Below the pieces are notes generated by a model. It did no database searches. It was not told the DNA's origin and saw only the letters and a program-made list of their open reading frames with translations. The position numbers were made by a program, and so were the translations under genes. This document shows, in pieces, positions 1 through 9,584 of a DNA stretch of 21,577 nt (its first letter is position 1; every line of letters starts with the position of its first letter). Origin of the DNA: Larix sibirica (taxonomy: Eukaryota > Streptophyta > Pinopsida > Pinales > Pinaceae); NCBI GenBank assembly GCA_004151065.3, contig NWUY0300029278.1:45176-66752 (forward strand), written 5' to 3'.

Positions 1-480
1 TTTTCTTGTAGGAACTTGATGACAACATCCTTGTTAAATTTGTGGAGAGGAACAGCTTCATTCCAACGTGTGAAATAATTGGTAGCTGTGAGAATATAAC
101 GATGTTGTAATGAAGAATTTTGATTCATTTCTCCAATAACATCCAATCCCCATTGCTCGAAGGGTTCTGAAATGATCAAAAGCTACACTGGTACTACTAG
201 TTTTACTTGCCTACCAACACTCTTTTCGCATACAATGCACTTTCAAAATAAGCATGAGAATATTTAAAAATAGAGGGCCAATAATATCCTTCTTTAAGGA
301 TCTTATGAGCAGTAGTATCTCCAACATAATGTCCTCTAGCAGGTCCATCATACAAATTTTGCATTAATTTCTCTGCATCTTCCTTTTCTAAACATTTGAG
401 AAATACCCCATCGTATTTTTTTCGGAATAACACTCCACTTATTATCTGATATGATGCTTATTGCAATTGGAGAGCTCTTC
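1..480 (-). pseudogene. Integrase fragment (H2C2 finger and start of catalytic core)
   Basis: Integrase inserts the cDNA copy into host DNA. The zinc-binding finger is visible as GHYVGDTTAH followed by a stretch containing YYWP, then CIVC (minus strand of 228-239), which is reached only after a one-base frameshift. The catalytic core begins with GLDVIGEM, whose D at 141-143 corresponds to the first acidic residue of the DDE triad. ATNYFTRWNEAVPL follows, where gypsy integrases usually have a D in place of the N. The window ends before the second and third catalytic residues. At least one stop lies between finger and core. This is the 3'-most preserved part of the left element and cannot encode an active enzyme. 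Confidence 0.85.
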
Positions 481-639
481 TTTGCTTTGAATTCCAATGT
501 TTCGGGGAATACCAATGTTGTAAATAATTCACTAAATATAAGTACCAAGAATCAGAGGCGGTATAAATGGAACCAACCTCAAGAAAGTTCATTTATGCTT
601 CATTATCCCATCCATTAGCCTCTTCTATTAGATTTTTCA

Positions 640-1115
640 GTAATCAGTTTGCATAATCCTTGACCCTTAATGATGGTAGCGGGTTTGAATTCTAAGTCAT
701 ATTCTTGTAATGCAGTAACCCAATTCCTGCGTCTTTCTCCTAGTTCCTTCTACACAAATAATGATCTGATGGCCACGTGAGGTACTATGACCTTGGTCAT
801 GTTTTTAAAATGTAGGGCCTGAACTGTTTTACAGCTTTAAATACCACGTAATCTTGTTTGTCCATATTTGGATAATTCATCTCAGTCCCTTGTAATTTAG
901 TGCTCATAAATGTTATTGGATACTCATCCCCTTTATCTCCTTTCTGAGTGAGCACTGCTGCAAGGAAATGATCAGACACATACGTATAAATAATGAAATC
1001 CTTTTCGAAATCAGGATTGCTTAAAGATGGTGCATGAGCAATTGCATTTTTAATATTTTGAAAGGAATTTTTTTCTACTTTAGTCCATTTAAATTGTGCG
1101 TCCTACTTGATCATT
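640..1115 (-). pseudogene. Gypsy-type RNase H domain after RT (degenerate)
   Basis: This is the tether and RNase H region that follows RT in gypsy polyproteins and degrades the RNA strand of the RNA-DNA hybrid. The minus strand reads FKWTKVEKNSFQNIKNAI, then FIIYTYVSDHFLAAVLTQKG, then an open stretch ending in VKQFRPYILK (797-979). The first acidic position is in YVSDHF and the LTQK context is typical. The usual E of this domain is not evident: the corresponding segment reads YPNMDKQDYVVF. A stop interrupts the tether before FKWT, and a frame change follows RPYILK. The linker to integrase (WVTALQEYDLEFKPA, then GQGLCKLI) is present but has further stops and shifts. Confidence 0.8.
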
Positions 1116-1149
1116 TGTTGTAATGGTTTTACAATCTGTGCAAAGTATG

Positions 1150-2211
1150 ATATGAATTTGCGAACAAAATTTATTTTTCCCATAAATGATTACATAGCCT
1201 TTTTATTATGAGGCATGGGAATCTCCATAATGGCTTGTATTATTTCAAGGTAAACCAAGATCTCCTTTTTTGAAATGATGTGCCCTAGTAATCTCCTTTC
1301 CAAAACAACAAACACACTTTTCTTGGGATTAAGGGAAATACCATATTTTCGACATCAGTCGAAAATCTGTTTTAAATGGTAAACATGGTCTTCCCTCATC
1401 TTGGAGAAAAATGTGACATCATCTAAGTAGAAAACCACACTATGGCCAATCAATCCTTGAAACAAAATGTCCATGGCCCTTTGGAATGTGGCTTCAACAT
1501 TCATTAGGCCAAAATGCATTCTTATATAAGCAAAGGTTCCCCATTTGGTGCAGAAAGTGGTTTTGAGGCGATCTTATTGAGCCACCAGTACTTGATTGTA
1601 TCTTGAAAACCTGTCTAATAAAGAGAACATTTCTGAACTAGAGATGAGTTGTAGTATCTGCTCCATGGAAGGAACAGGATAATTGTGTTTGTTAGATTCC
1701 CTATTCAAATTTCGGAAATCCACACATACCCTTATCTCTCCATACTTCTTCTATACTGGCACTAAATTTGCTACCCACATGGAATGTCTGACTTTGAAAA
1801 TGATTTTAGCATCAAACAACTTCTTTAATTCCTTTTGAATTAGAGGTTCCAGCGTGAGATGTACTTTCTGAATTTTTTGTTGAAATGGCTTAGCCCCTTG
1901 TTTGATAGGAATAACATGTTGTATACTGCTAGTATCATATGTTTTTAGGTAATCATAAGTCCAAGCGAATACATCCTTATATTATTGGAACAACTAAATG
2001 AACTTGTGTCTTTACCAAGTGAACAACAAGTTCCAAGATTCACATGTTTTGGTTCTTTCTTTGTGCCCAAATTTACCAACTCATATTTCATAGAAGAGCT
2101 GTTGGTTTTAACATTCGTTGGTTTTATGAATTTATGTTGCAGGTCAAATAACTTCTCAAGAGTTCGTACCCCTTTTGGCATGAAATTTCCTTTATATTGA
2201 TTTTCATCCAT
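1150..2211 (-). pseudogene. Reverse transcriptase domain with upstream linker
   Basis: RT copies element RNA into cDNA. The linker (1945-2211) reads KYELVNLGTKKEPKHVNLGT, then VFAWTYDDLK after a frame change, as in plant gypsy polyproteins upstream of RT. Next come segments resembling HVIPIKQGAKPFQQK, ELKKLFDAKIIFKV and WVANLVPVQKKYGEIRVCVDFRNLN. The active site is FYLDDVTFFSK, with YLDD at 1418-1429, followed by the thumb entry HIISKKEILV. The palm motif before it reads YIRMHFGLMNVEATFQRAM, where gypsy RTs normally have MPFGL-NAP-TFQR. Stops and shifts break it several times, for example just before CRKYGISLNPKK. The domain is dead but identifiable. Confidence 0.9.
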
Positions 2212-2232
2212 ATTTTGCAGATTTGATTGATG

Positions 2233-2780
2233 TTATGTTTCATCGATGATTAAATCTTTACATGTATCTTCATTTGTTAAAAAATCTATAATATGTTTAT
2301 CATCATCAAACACCCTCCATTTTTTCACGTTATCAGGGACAGATGGTCTGAAAAGCAGTTCAATAGAAAATTTGTCACTAAGAGGAATTAAATGAGAAGT
2401 AGTAGTATCTAATAAGTCACCTGCAATATTCTTAGATCTAGGAATGGAATTAATATTAAAAGCATCAAAACTTGAAATTACATTCCATACCTTTGTCCGG
2501 TACCCTTTTAGGTGTGGAGACAAACAATGAATAATATTCCTAATTTACTTGACAATTATTTCTGAATCACCAAAAACTTTCAAATTTTTAGCGTTCAAAT
2601 CAATAGCTTTTATGATCCCTTGAATCAAAGCCTCATACTCAATAGTGTTATTGGTGCACTCAAATTCTAATCTACGGGAGAGAAAAGTTCTATTTCCCCG
2701 AGGATCGACAAGGACACAACCTACCTATGCTCCCTCCTGTGTTTTGGATCCATCAAAATACAAATCCAAAAATCAAATCC
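2233..2780 (-). pseudogene. Plant/archaeal-type RNase H (aRNH) lying between protease and RT
   Basis: This is an RNase H fold of the rnhA-like kind, distinct from the gypsy RNase H after RT. Visible catalytic blocks are LYFDGSKTQEG (DGS at 2746-2754), NNTIEYEALIQGI (EYEALI at 2623-2640), VFGDSEIIV (GDS at 2563-2571) and IPRSKNIAGDLL, supplying the D-E-D-D set. A conserved tail with LLFRPSVPDN and WRVFDDD follows (2233-2523). Two in-frame stops interrupt it, one in the glycine turn after the first block and one at an expected Gln (TAA for CAA) just after GDSEIIVK. In the Tat lineage as I know it the extra RNase H lies after the gypsy RNase H; here it precedes RT. Order and identity are read directly from sequence. 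Confidence 0.88.
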
Positions 2781-3039
2781 TACCCTATCAAAGTTAATAT
2801 CTACAACTACATTAGAAACTAATTTTACTATGTTACAGTCATTATCGTCAGCAAGTGCGAATTGAAGGAGATCGGACTGTGTGTCTGATTCATGACAAGT
2901 ATTTCCATTTGGTAAAACCCAAGTTCAATTTCTAAGAAATAATTTCCCAAAACTAGGTGTGCAAAACTAACAGGTTCATTTCTTCCTTCCAATTCAGAAC
3001 ATTCAACTTCATATGTGGTTCTCTGTTTACCTTAATATG

Positions 3040-3420
3040 ATTTGGCTTATTTGGTATGGTAGCCACAAGTGAGACCAATCAGTAGCAAAATACCCATTCA
3101 GTTTACTTGACGAATCTCTACTCAGTAATAAGCCATAAACAATGTCCATAAATTAACAAACTCTTTGATCTGCAGCTAGCTTGATTGGGACGTTCTTCAT
3201 TTCTCCCACTACTCTAACATCATATCTATCAAGCCGAATAATCCTAGAGGGAGAAGGAATGGGATGTACATTAATATTTTTACAAACCAAAAGTAGCATA
3301 ACATTAGATGATGCTCCAGAGTCCACCAAACAATTATGTACATTATAATTGAAAATTTCGAAAGTAAGCAGAAAAGGTGGAGTCTGAGATTTAGATTTAC
3401 CACCAATGCTAGCTTCAATA
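3040..3420 (-). pseudogene. Retroviral-type aspartic protease fragment
   Basis: The protease would cut the gag-pol polyprotein. The minus strand shows FNYNVHNCLVDSGASSNVML, with the catalytic DSGA at 3312-3323, then IIRLDRYDVRVVGEMKNVPI, the second strand pair of a retropepsin. The C-terminal part reads YGLLLSRDSSSKLNGYFATD and WSHLWLPY. An in-frame TAA sits between ADQRVC and FMDIV, probably from CAA or CAG, and several residues appear deleted next to it. The open frame across 3209-3496 on this strand is a shifted shadow frame, not the protease. Between this domain and the aRNH (about 2780-3040) the sequence is linker with several stops. Confidence 0.87.
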
Positions 3421-4020
3421 ATCTATGTGTCTTGTTCCACAATAACTTGCTATTTGTCCTTATTAGCAGGGTGATTCGTTTGTGAATTAAGGTCAAATAC
3501 TTCCATTAATCTTTTCCTCTGCTACGGAGGATTACAAATTTCAAATAGAGATATATTGGCTTTAGTTTTTTTATATCTTATATCACATCATACCCCATAT
3601 TATGGTTTCTCCAATATTTCCAACTACTATAGCATTACTTGGTGAAGGGTTTGACTCTTTATGATTAGCATAGGATGATATTTTCAAGGATTCTTTAGGG
3701 TTGAGGGGCCTCTTTTCTGCTTCCTTTTGAAGTTGTTGTGTTGCAGTAATTGCTTTAATTTGGGCCTTAAAATAATTTTACTTTGTGAAACTGATTTATC
3801 TTGTTCTTCCGCAGGCCCTTCACTTCTCAATGCATAACTAATAGGGGAAACGTATACATTGTGTATTTATGCTATCTCTTCATCATCTTCCAAGTCTAGA
3901 TTCAGTTCCCAGTCCCACAATACAAGTGTGGTTTCTTCCATTGCTTCCCTTGTTTCATTTGATTACGCTTTTTCATTTTCCTTCGCTTCCTCCGGGATTT
4001 GTTTGTCCAAGAGTTGGTTC
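3421..4020 (-). other. Gag-protease spacer, heavily decayed
   Basis: No long open frame. The minus strand retains short peptide stretches in shifting frames (for example ATQQLQKEAEKRPLNPKESL) consistent with the low-complexity hinge between gag and protease. I do not see a CCHC zinc knuckle here, although one could have been lost to decay. Confidence 0.5.
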
Positions 4021-5388
4021 ATCACCAAAGTCATATAATTAATCCATTGAGGACAAGTTTTCTTCGAATAGTGTTCTTGATGGAATGCGTAGAAATGATC
4101 CATGCCCACTGTTGTTGAGGACAGAGGCTTCATTTATTGGATTCTTTGGAGTTTCTTCTTTTATTTTATAAAAAGGTTTAAACGGTTTCTTTGTGGAAGA
4201 AATTTCTCCTTTCTCCTTTTCCAAATCCACAATCTTATTGGGCAATTTCTAAACCAACTTAACAGCATTCTCTAAATCAGTGGATTGTTCCTCAGCAGGT
4301 CTTGTCAACAATAGAGGTTTCTTAGAAGAGATAGGCTTGGGTTCATTTTCTACAACATGCTTAACTATACTGTTCATTTATGTCTCAACCTTCTTAACTT
4401 CTTCAAAATTTTATGTTAAAGTGTTTTTGCAATAACGCTTAACAAACATGGATAAAGATGGATAAATTGTTGTTGTATAATATTCAACTAAAGATTCTTC
4501 TGCATGTTTACTGAACTTATTCAAAATAGTCGTAAATCTCTGATTAAAATCCTGCACTTTTTCTCTCTTATCCATCTTGACAGATAGTGATTCTTTCATG
4601 AGAGATTCTAGTGTTCTTCGCTCACCAAATTTACTAAGAAAAACCTTTTCAAAACTATCCCAATCAGTAATAGATCCAGCATGTAGACTAAATTACCATT
4701 ATGAATCCTTAGGCTCAAAGGTGTAAGGGAACAAGCGGCATACCACATCTTCATGTTCCACATTTATAAGATTTAAGTCCAGATAGAAACTTTTCAAATG
4801 ATCATCCACAGTGATGCCTTTACCAAGATCAAATTTGGGTAAAACCCGCTCCAGATGTTTGGGTAAATCGTGAAGAGGAGCGGGTAAGTTTAAAGGACCT
4901 CTAGCCCTCCAAACTAGTTGTTGATTTACGTTATGATCCATATGGCCAATATGTGGGGGTGATGGTAGAGGTGACTGGGTGTGATGAGAAGAAGCGGAGT
5001 CAAGTGAAAATGGTATTAACTGATCCATGGGTTATGGTATCTCTTGTAGATATAAATCCACTAACTCTTCCAATTATTCAACCAGAACAAGCTCCTTATT
5101 CTTTCTAGCTTTTCTTCGAGGAGCACGTCTTCTAGGTAGTAGTGGAATTACAGGTAATCCTCCAAGTTTTCTAATGTAAGACCTAGTATATCTCCTGAAA
5201 TTATTGACTTCTTGATGTGGTACAATGTATAAAGTTTCAACGTTTTCCGATTCAATGTTACTATCTTCGTAATACTCAGTTTCTTGTTTGGTTTCAGGTG
5301 TTACTTGAAATGACCCTTCAAGTTGAGATGTCTCGAGTGGATATCCAAATAAAAATCCTCAAGGGAACAAACTTCCTCTACCAGCCAT
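4020..5388 (-). pseudogene. Gag (capsid) gene of the left gypsy element
   Basis: Gag forms the virus-like particle. The most likely start is the ATG at 5386-5388, about 10 bases inside the primer site, giving MAGRGSLFP and then an acidic stretch and a basic patch (LPRRRAPRRKARKNK). The same frame continues into an open stretch 4699-5028 with LPKFDLGKGITVDDHLKSFY, the entry to the retrotransposon-gag capsid fold. Then come SITDWDSFEKVFLSKFGERR and KREKVQDFNQRFTTILNKF, both classic for that fold. A lysine-rich tail (4039-4245) ends near 4020. In-frame stops at TGA after SLFP (CGA expected), TAA in VE-LEELVD and TAA in EIP-PMD (CAA expected) all fit C-to-T change. Confidence 0.85.
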
Positions 5389-5397
5389 ACACTAGTG

Positions 5398-5415
5398 GCC
5401 CTCCTTCTAGCGCCA
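5398..5415 (-). promoter_or_regulatory. Candidate primer binding site (PBS)
   Basis: The minus strand reads TGGCGCTAGAAGGAGGGC, beginning with the TGG that pairs with a tRNA CCA end and lying four bases inside the LTR terminus. The gag start follows within about 10 bases. I cannot assign the tRNA from memory; matching the 3' end of plant tRNAs would settle it. Confidence 0.65.
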
Positions 5416-5419
5416 AAAC

Positions 5420-6277
5420 TGTTAATGCCTGGAAAAAATCCTTGTGTCGACCGTAGGGGTTCTCCCTAACGAAAAGTCCCAATTAGACTCTTCACTATTT
5501 GGAATAGGGAACCCATCTGGTTGATGGTTCGACTACCATTCAATATGGTCTTGGAATAAGTTTATTGGATACGTCCTGATTCGTTGTTTATAATTTTGAT
5601 AGTTTTAAATGAAATGAAAGTTACTAACCCTACATGCAAATGCTTGTGCTTACTACCTATGCTTGTTCGACCGATAGGAAGAAGCCTCACCTAGTGATGC
5701 ACAAGTTCTTACCTCTTGTCTTTAACCTCTTTTATTGTCTACCAACCAAGGAAATGCCCTAATTAAATTGCAATGTTCTATTTAAGCTAAACTATCATTG
5801 CAAGGAGCGAATTTAAGGAAGAGCAACGAAAGGAAACTGTACCATACATTTACAGAAGATAACTACTGAAGATAATGCATTTAAACATCACATAATAAAG
5901 TTAACACATTAGATAGATTAATCATTAACATTCATTGCTCACGAAAATCAAAGAAAATTGTATTTACATGTACATACACCAAGATAATTTAGAAACTATT
6001 AGAATAATCCAACAGAATAAGAAATATCTTACTGCATTTCCATAAACAAAATGAAGAAATGAGTTATACACATTTGTCCACACACTTCAACACAATCTTC
6101 CATGTACGCTTCCACCCATAAAAATGATTTGGTCATTAGAAAGAAATAATTTCTCACATATGAGGTTGAGTACAATCTTTCAAAAGCAAAACCCCTTCTC
6201 TATCTAATTTCCTCTATTTAAATGTACAGCTTTACCTCCTAGATGACTTGTCCATTCACCTTCCTACAGTTATGACA
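5420..6277 (-). repeat. LTR, 858 bp, shared between two element units
   Basis: On the plus strand it begins TGTTAATGCC and ends CAGTTATGACA, giving minus-strand termini TGTCATAAC and GGCATTAACA, a TG...CA pair. The left edge is set by the PBS and the right edge by a polypurine tract. A second copy, missing its last 67 bp, is at 8782-9572 and is identical by eye over the shared 791 bp. Possible minus-strand AATAAA polyadenylation words are at 5731-5736 and 5561-5566, and a TTTAAATA word is at 6215-6222. No coding content is apparent. Confidence 0.82.
5731..5736 (-). terminator. Candidate LTR polyadenylation signal
   Basis: AATAAA on the minus strand, in the half of the LTR nearer the primer site, where transcript ends are formed. 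The twin copy lies at 9026-9031. Motif match only. Confidence 0.3.
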
Positions 6278-6289
6278 TTTTTCCCTCCT
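6278..6289 (-). promoter_or_regulatory. Polypurine tract (plus-strand primer)
   Basis: Minus strand AGGAGGGAAAAA lies directly against the LTR start TGTCATAAC. A polypurine tract marks the 3' end of an element's internal region, so this LTR is the 3' LTR of the unit to its right, which contains the unrecognised ORF. The twin is at 9573-9584. Confidence 0.75.
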
Positions 6290-6353
6290 AGAATTTTGTC
6301 CTATTCTAATAAAATAAGTGAGAAAAATACCAAATTACAATAAAAATATTACA

Positions 6354-8780
6354 TCATGAGGGTGGGGCTCCCTCTTGAGCTTGTATAAACATATCCCAAA
6401 TGCTACTTTCATAAGATATAATATTTAATTGTTGATGCTCCAATAACCTTAAGGCCAATTCATGAAAAGACAAATATTTAACCATCACATTGAGTCCTTT
6501 AGTTGTTGAACTATGATTGTTGGCGAAGTATTGCATTTTTAGAGTAGCTTTCCCAATATGTTCCTGTAAATCCTCTATAGTAACGTTGTTCAGACTTCAA
6601 ATTGCAACAATATCTTCATCTTCGACGGTCCTCAACTTGGTCAACCACTACTCTTTTGGTAAAGGGATTTCGAATGTGCCAGGAGAAGGAAAATGAAATT
6701 TTTCAAAAGACCTAGCAATGCTCTGGTAAATTCCCTCACACTTGGAAATAGAAGTTGCCACTTCACTCTGCAATTTTTTCGTAGCTTTCTGGCAATTGTC
6801 CAGGGTTGCAAAATCCAATTTTAGTTCCGTTGTAGATATTTTGGGAAAATGAGGGGGAATTTATTTAGCTGTCTTTATGCAAGTAGCAAGCTTCTTCTTC
6901 CTGTTATGAATTTCTCCTAGCTTCTGTCTAGTGGCAGTAGCTGCTTCAAATATTTGCTTGAGCTTGGTCACCATGCCCTGCACTTCAAATATTTGTTCCG
7001 TGAGCAATTCCTGTGAGTGGAACAATTGCTCCCGAAGAGTGGAGGAACAGTCATAAAATGAAGTTAAGTCTTGCTTTTGTTCCAATGGAGTGTTCAATTC
7101 AATCATCAATGACTCCCTCTCTCGATTAAGTTCTGTTATTTGTGCTTACAGAGCTCCTTTCTCAATAGTGAGATATTCTACTTGTTGGTCCCATTGACTT
7201 TCTTTCTCTTGTAGCCCATTCAATTGGTACTATAGATCTGCTTTATTACCTTCTAATATTACCATTTGGTCATTTAGAGAATCTCTCTAAGCTTCTAGGA
7301 TTTGTACATTGTGCATGGATTCTTCCTTATGTAATTCGAGGGCATCCCACTGACATCTCATTTCGATCCCTTCATTCCTAGCTTGAACTAGATTGTCCTT
7401 AAGTTTAACCACCTTGGCCTTACTGCTTTCTACATTTTCTATTAACTTGTGTATATTGTCTTCATTGGCCAAGGCTAGCAAGCAACACCAACGGATGCTG
7501 TGAACTTTGGATCCTTGTTGGTGCCTTCAACTACTGGAACTTCCTGTATTGTGACGACGTAGGTGTGAGGCGAATTTTAAGCCTCTTTTCCGTCCTTCTT
7601 CATAATAGTCTTCCTTTTGGGATCATAAATTATAGTCTCTAATTTAGCAACAACATGTTGCTTGGATGGTGTGAACGGAGTGAGTCCCAATTACTAGAGG
7701 AAGATGTCCTCCAGTGAGGGAACCTATGTGTTAGTGTTCTGTCAGTAGTATCAATATCCATACCTGGCTTTCATCACCTCCTTGTAGATCTTTGATTTCC
7801 ACAACTTTCTTGAATGACTTCTTCCTTCTTTCTTCTTTTGTAGTTCCTCTTGCTGAGTTGATTCTTGTTGTTGTCGTAGTAACTCGGCTCTTTTTTCTTC
7901 TTGTTCCACTGTCCAGCTTATCCAATTGTTCTTGTTCCACCTTTTTTCATATTCTTTTGCATCCTCCTTCGCTTTTCTCTCTCTTTGCCTTTCTTGCTAG
8001 TTCTTCTTCTTGCATTCTCTTGTTAGTTTATGCTCAAGAGGGATCTTCCACTGCTTTCTTCCTAGCAGCTTCTTCTATGTTCCTTGTTGAGGATATCAAT
8101 GGTTTGCTGAGCTCGCATCCTTACCACCTCTTCCTTTTGCTAAGTCTTTATCCAATTCTTGCAAGGTTTCAGACCTGCCTATATACTTCTTCTTCTCTCA
8201 AGAATTGATCAAGCATATTCATTAATGAATTCTAACCGATTCACAATGCAAGGCCACCTTTTGGTGACTATCATTCCTTACAAATATTTTCTCACCAAAG
8301 TGAAATGAATCTAAATACTTCACCAGCTCCTGGGCATCTTTTACCTTATTGAACCTGTATGCACCGATTGATAATGAAAGTGGAGGCCAAGAAGCCTCTT
8401 ATTCTTGTGCAGGAAATGGCCAATGCCATTTAAAAATGTCTGTCTTACAATTTCCTTCAAAATAATGTAATCGTAACATATTTGGGTAGAAAAAGTGGAC
8501 CTTTCGATCCTCCGTAGATACGTAGGTAGGTACCTTCAGGGGTTAAATAGTAATCCCCTAATTGAGTGACCACTGTAATAGCTTCCTCGACATGCAATCT
8601 GGTTCCTTTTCATAAACATTTGTACAAGGGAACCAAGAACTCCTCGCAAATTTGCTTGTAGTAGCTCGCATGCTTTTGGGCCCATAAAATATGGTAATGC
8701 TACATAAACAGGAGACTCATTGGGATTCCACCTACATCTGAGGCTGGGAAAGGGATGCAGAGTCATGATACAATCTATCA
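6354..8780 (-). pseudogene. Unrecognised coiled-coil ORF, copy 1, N-terminal part missing
   Basis: Minus-strand remnant of the same protein as at 9649-12764; I do not recognise the family. It enters at the N (8781) in the block containing DCIMTLHPFP and ends at the TGA at 6354-6356 after EGAPPS. The first part (about 8780-8210) is the globular region. Next comes a Lys/Glu/Gln-rich segment (about 8200-7730). A coiled-coil region follows, with runs such as NVESSKAKVVKLKDNLVQAR and LREQLFHSQELLTEQIFEVQ. Internal stops after ILEA, ADL and KGAL are TAG, TAG and TAA where Gln is expected. From 7337 to its end it is identical to the other copy; upstream it is more diverged and more broken. Its position just before a polypurine tract suggests a 3' accessory ORF of an LTR element. 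Confidence 0.65.
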
Positions 8781-8781
8781 N
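8781..8781. other. Single N at a break in both repeat units
   Basis: To its left, on the plus strand, the unrecognised ORF stops in mid-domain; to its right the sequence starts inside an LTR, 67 bases in from the LTR edge. The other copies continue smoothly through both points. This fits a compressed assembly gap or misjoin better than a biological junction. Confidence 0.75.
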
Positions 8782-9572
8782 ACTCTTCACTATTTGGAAT
8801 AGGGAACCCATCTGGTTGATGGTTCGACTACCATTCAATATGGTCTTGGAATAAGTTTATTGGATACGTCCTGATTCGTTGTTTATAATTTTGATAGTTT
8901 TAAATGAAATGAAAGTTACTAACCCTACATGCAAATGCTTGTGCTTACTACCTATGCTTGTTCGACCGATAGGAAGAAGCCTCACCTAGTGATGCACAAG
9001 TTCTTACCTCTTGTCTTTAACCTCTTTTATTGTCTACCAACCAAGGAAATGCCCTAATTAAATTGCAATGTTCTATTTAAGCTAAACTATCATTGCAAGG
9101 AGCGAATTTAAGGAAGAGCAACGAAAGGAAACTGTACCATACATTTACAGAAGATAACTACTGAAGATAATGCATTTAAACATCACATAATAAAGTTAAC
9201 ACATTAGATAGATTAATCATTAACATTCATTGCTCACGAAAATCAAAGAAAATTGTATTTACATGTACATACACCAAGATAATTTAGAAACTATTAGAAT
9301 AATCCAACAGAATAAGAAATATCTTACTGCATTTCCATAAACAAAATGAAGAAATGAGTTATACACATTTGTCCACACACTTCAACACAATCTTCCATGT
9401 ACGCTTCCACCCATAAAAATGATTTGGTCATTAGAAAGAAATAATTTCTCACATATGAGGTTGAGTACAATCTTTCAAAAGCAAAACCCCTTCTCTATCT
9501 AATTTCCTCTATTTAAATGTACAGCTTTACCTCCTAGATGACTTGTCCATTCACCTTCCTACAGTTATGACA
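8782..9572 (-). repeat. LTR, second copy, truncated at the N
   Basis: Equivalent to 5487-6277. It keeps the TGTCATAAC start on the minus strand but lacks the last 67 bases and any primer site. No nucleotide difference from the other LTR was noticed by eye. Confidence 0.85.
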
Positions 9573-9584
9573 TTTTTCCCTCCT
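9573..9584 (-). promoter_or_regulatory. Polypurine tract, second copy
   Basis: Minus strand AGGAGGGAAAAA directly before the LTR start, identical to the tract at 6278-6289. Confidence 0.7.

Larger units (their letters stand above)
1..6277 (-). mobile_element. Ty3/gypsy LTR retrotransposon, dual-RNase H type, cut by the window edge
   Basis: Read on the minus strand the order is LTR, primer site, gag, aspartic protease, plant-type RNase H, reverse transcriptase, second RNase H and integrase, which runs off the left end. The domains are recognisable from DSGA (protease), EYEALI and GDS (first RNase H), YLDD (RT) and the H2C2 finger of integrase. RT and RNase H lying before integrase is the Ty3/gypsy order. 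The copy is dead, with many frameshifts and in-frame stops, small deletions and no continuous reading frame. Its 3' LTR and target-site duplication are outside the window, so full length and age cannot be given. Confidence 0.92.
5487..7337. repeat. Long direct repeat, copy 1 (about 1.85 kb)
   Basis: This block matches 8782-10632 at a constant offset of 3295 bases with no difference noticed by eye, including identical open frames at 6354-6536 and 6861-7109. It spans most of the LTR, the polypurine tract and the C-terminal half of the unrecognised ORF. Identity stops abruptly at 7338, after which the copies differ at roughly one base in ten with indels. Confidence 0.9.

Noticed and set aside
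1985-2200. Plus-strand open frame of 71 residues
   Set aside because: Antisense to the RT linker, whose minus-strand reading matches gypsy polyproteins.
3209-3496. Minus-strand open frame over the protease
   Set aside because: It is the wrong frame; the adjacent frame contains DSGA and the protease motifs.
7792-8208. Plus-strand open frame of 138 residues, rich in Leu, Phe and Ser
   Set aside because: It is antisense to the Lys/Glu-rich hinge of the unrecognised minus-strand ORF. Its hydrophobic make-up is what the complement of GAA/AAG codons gives.
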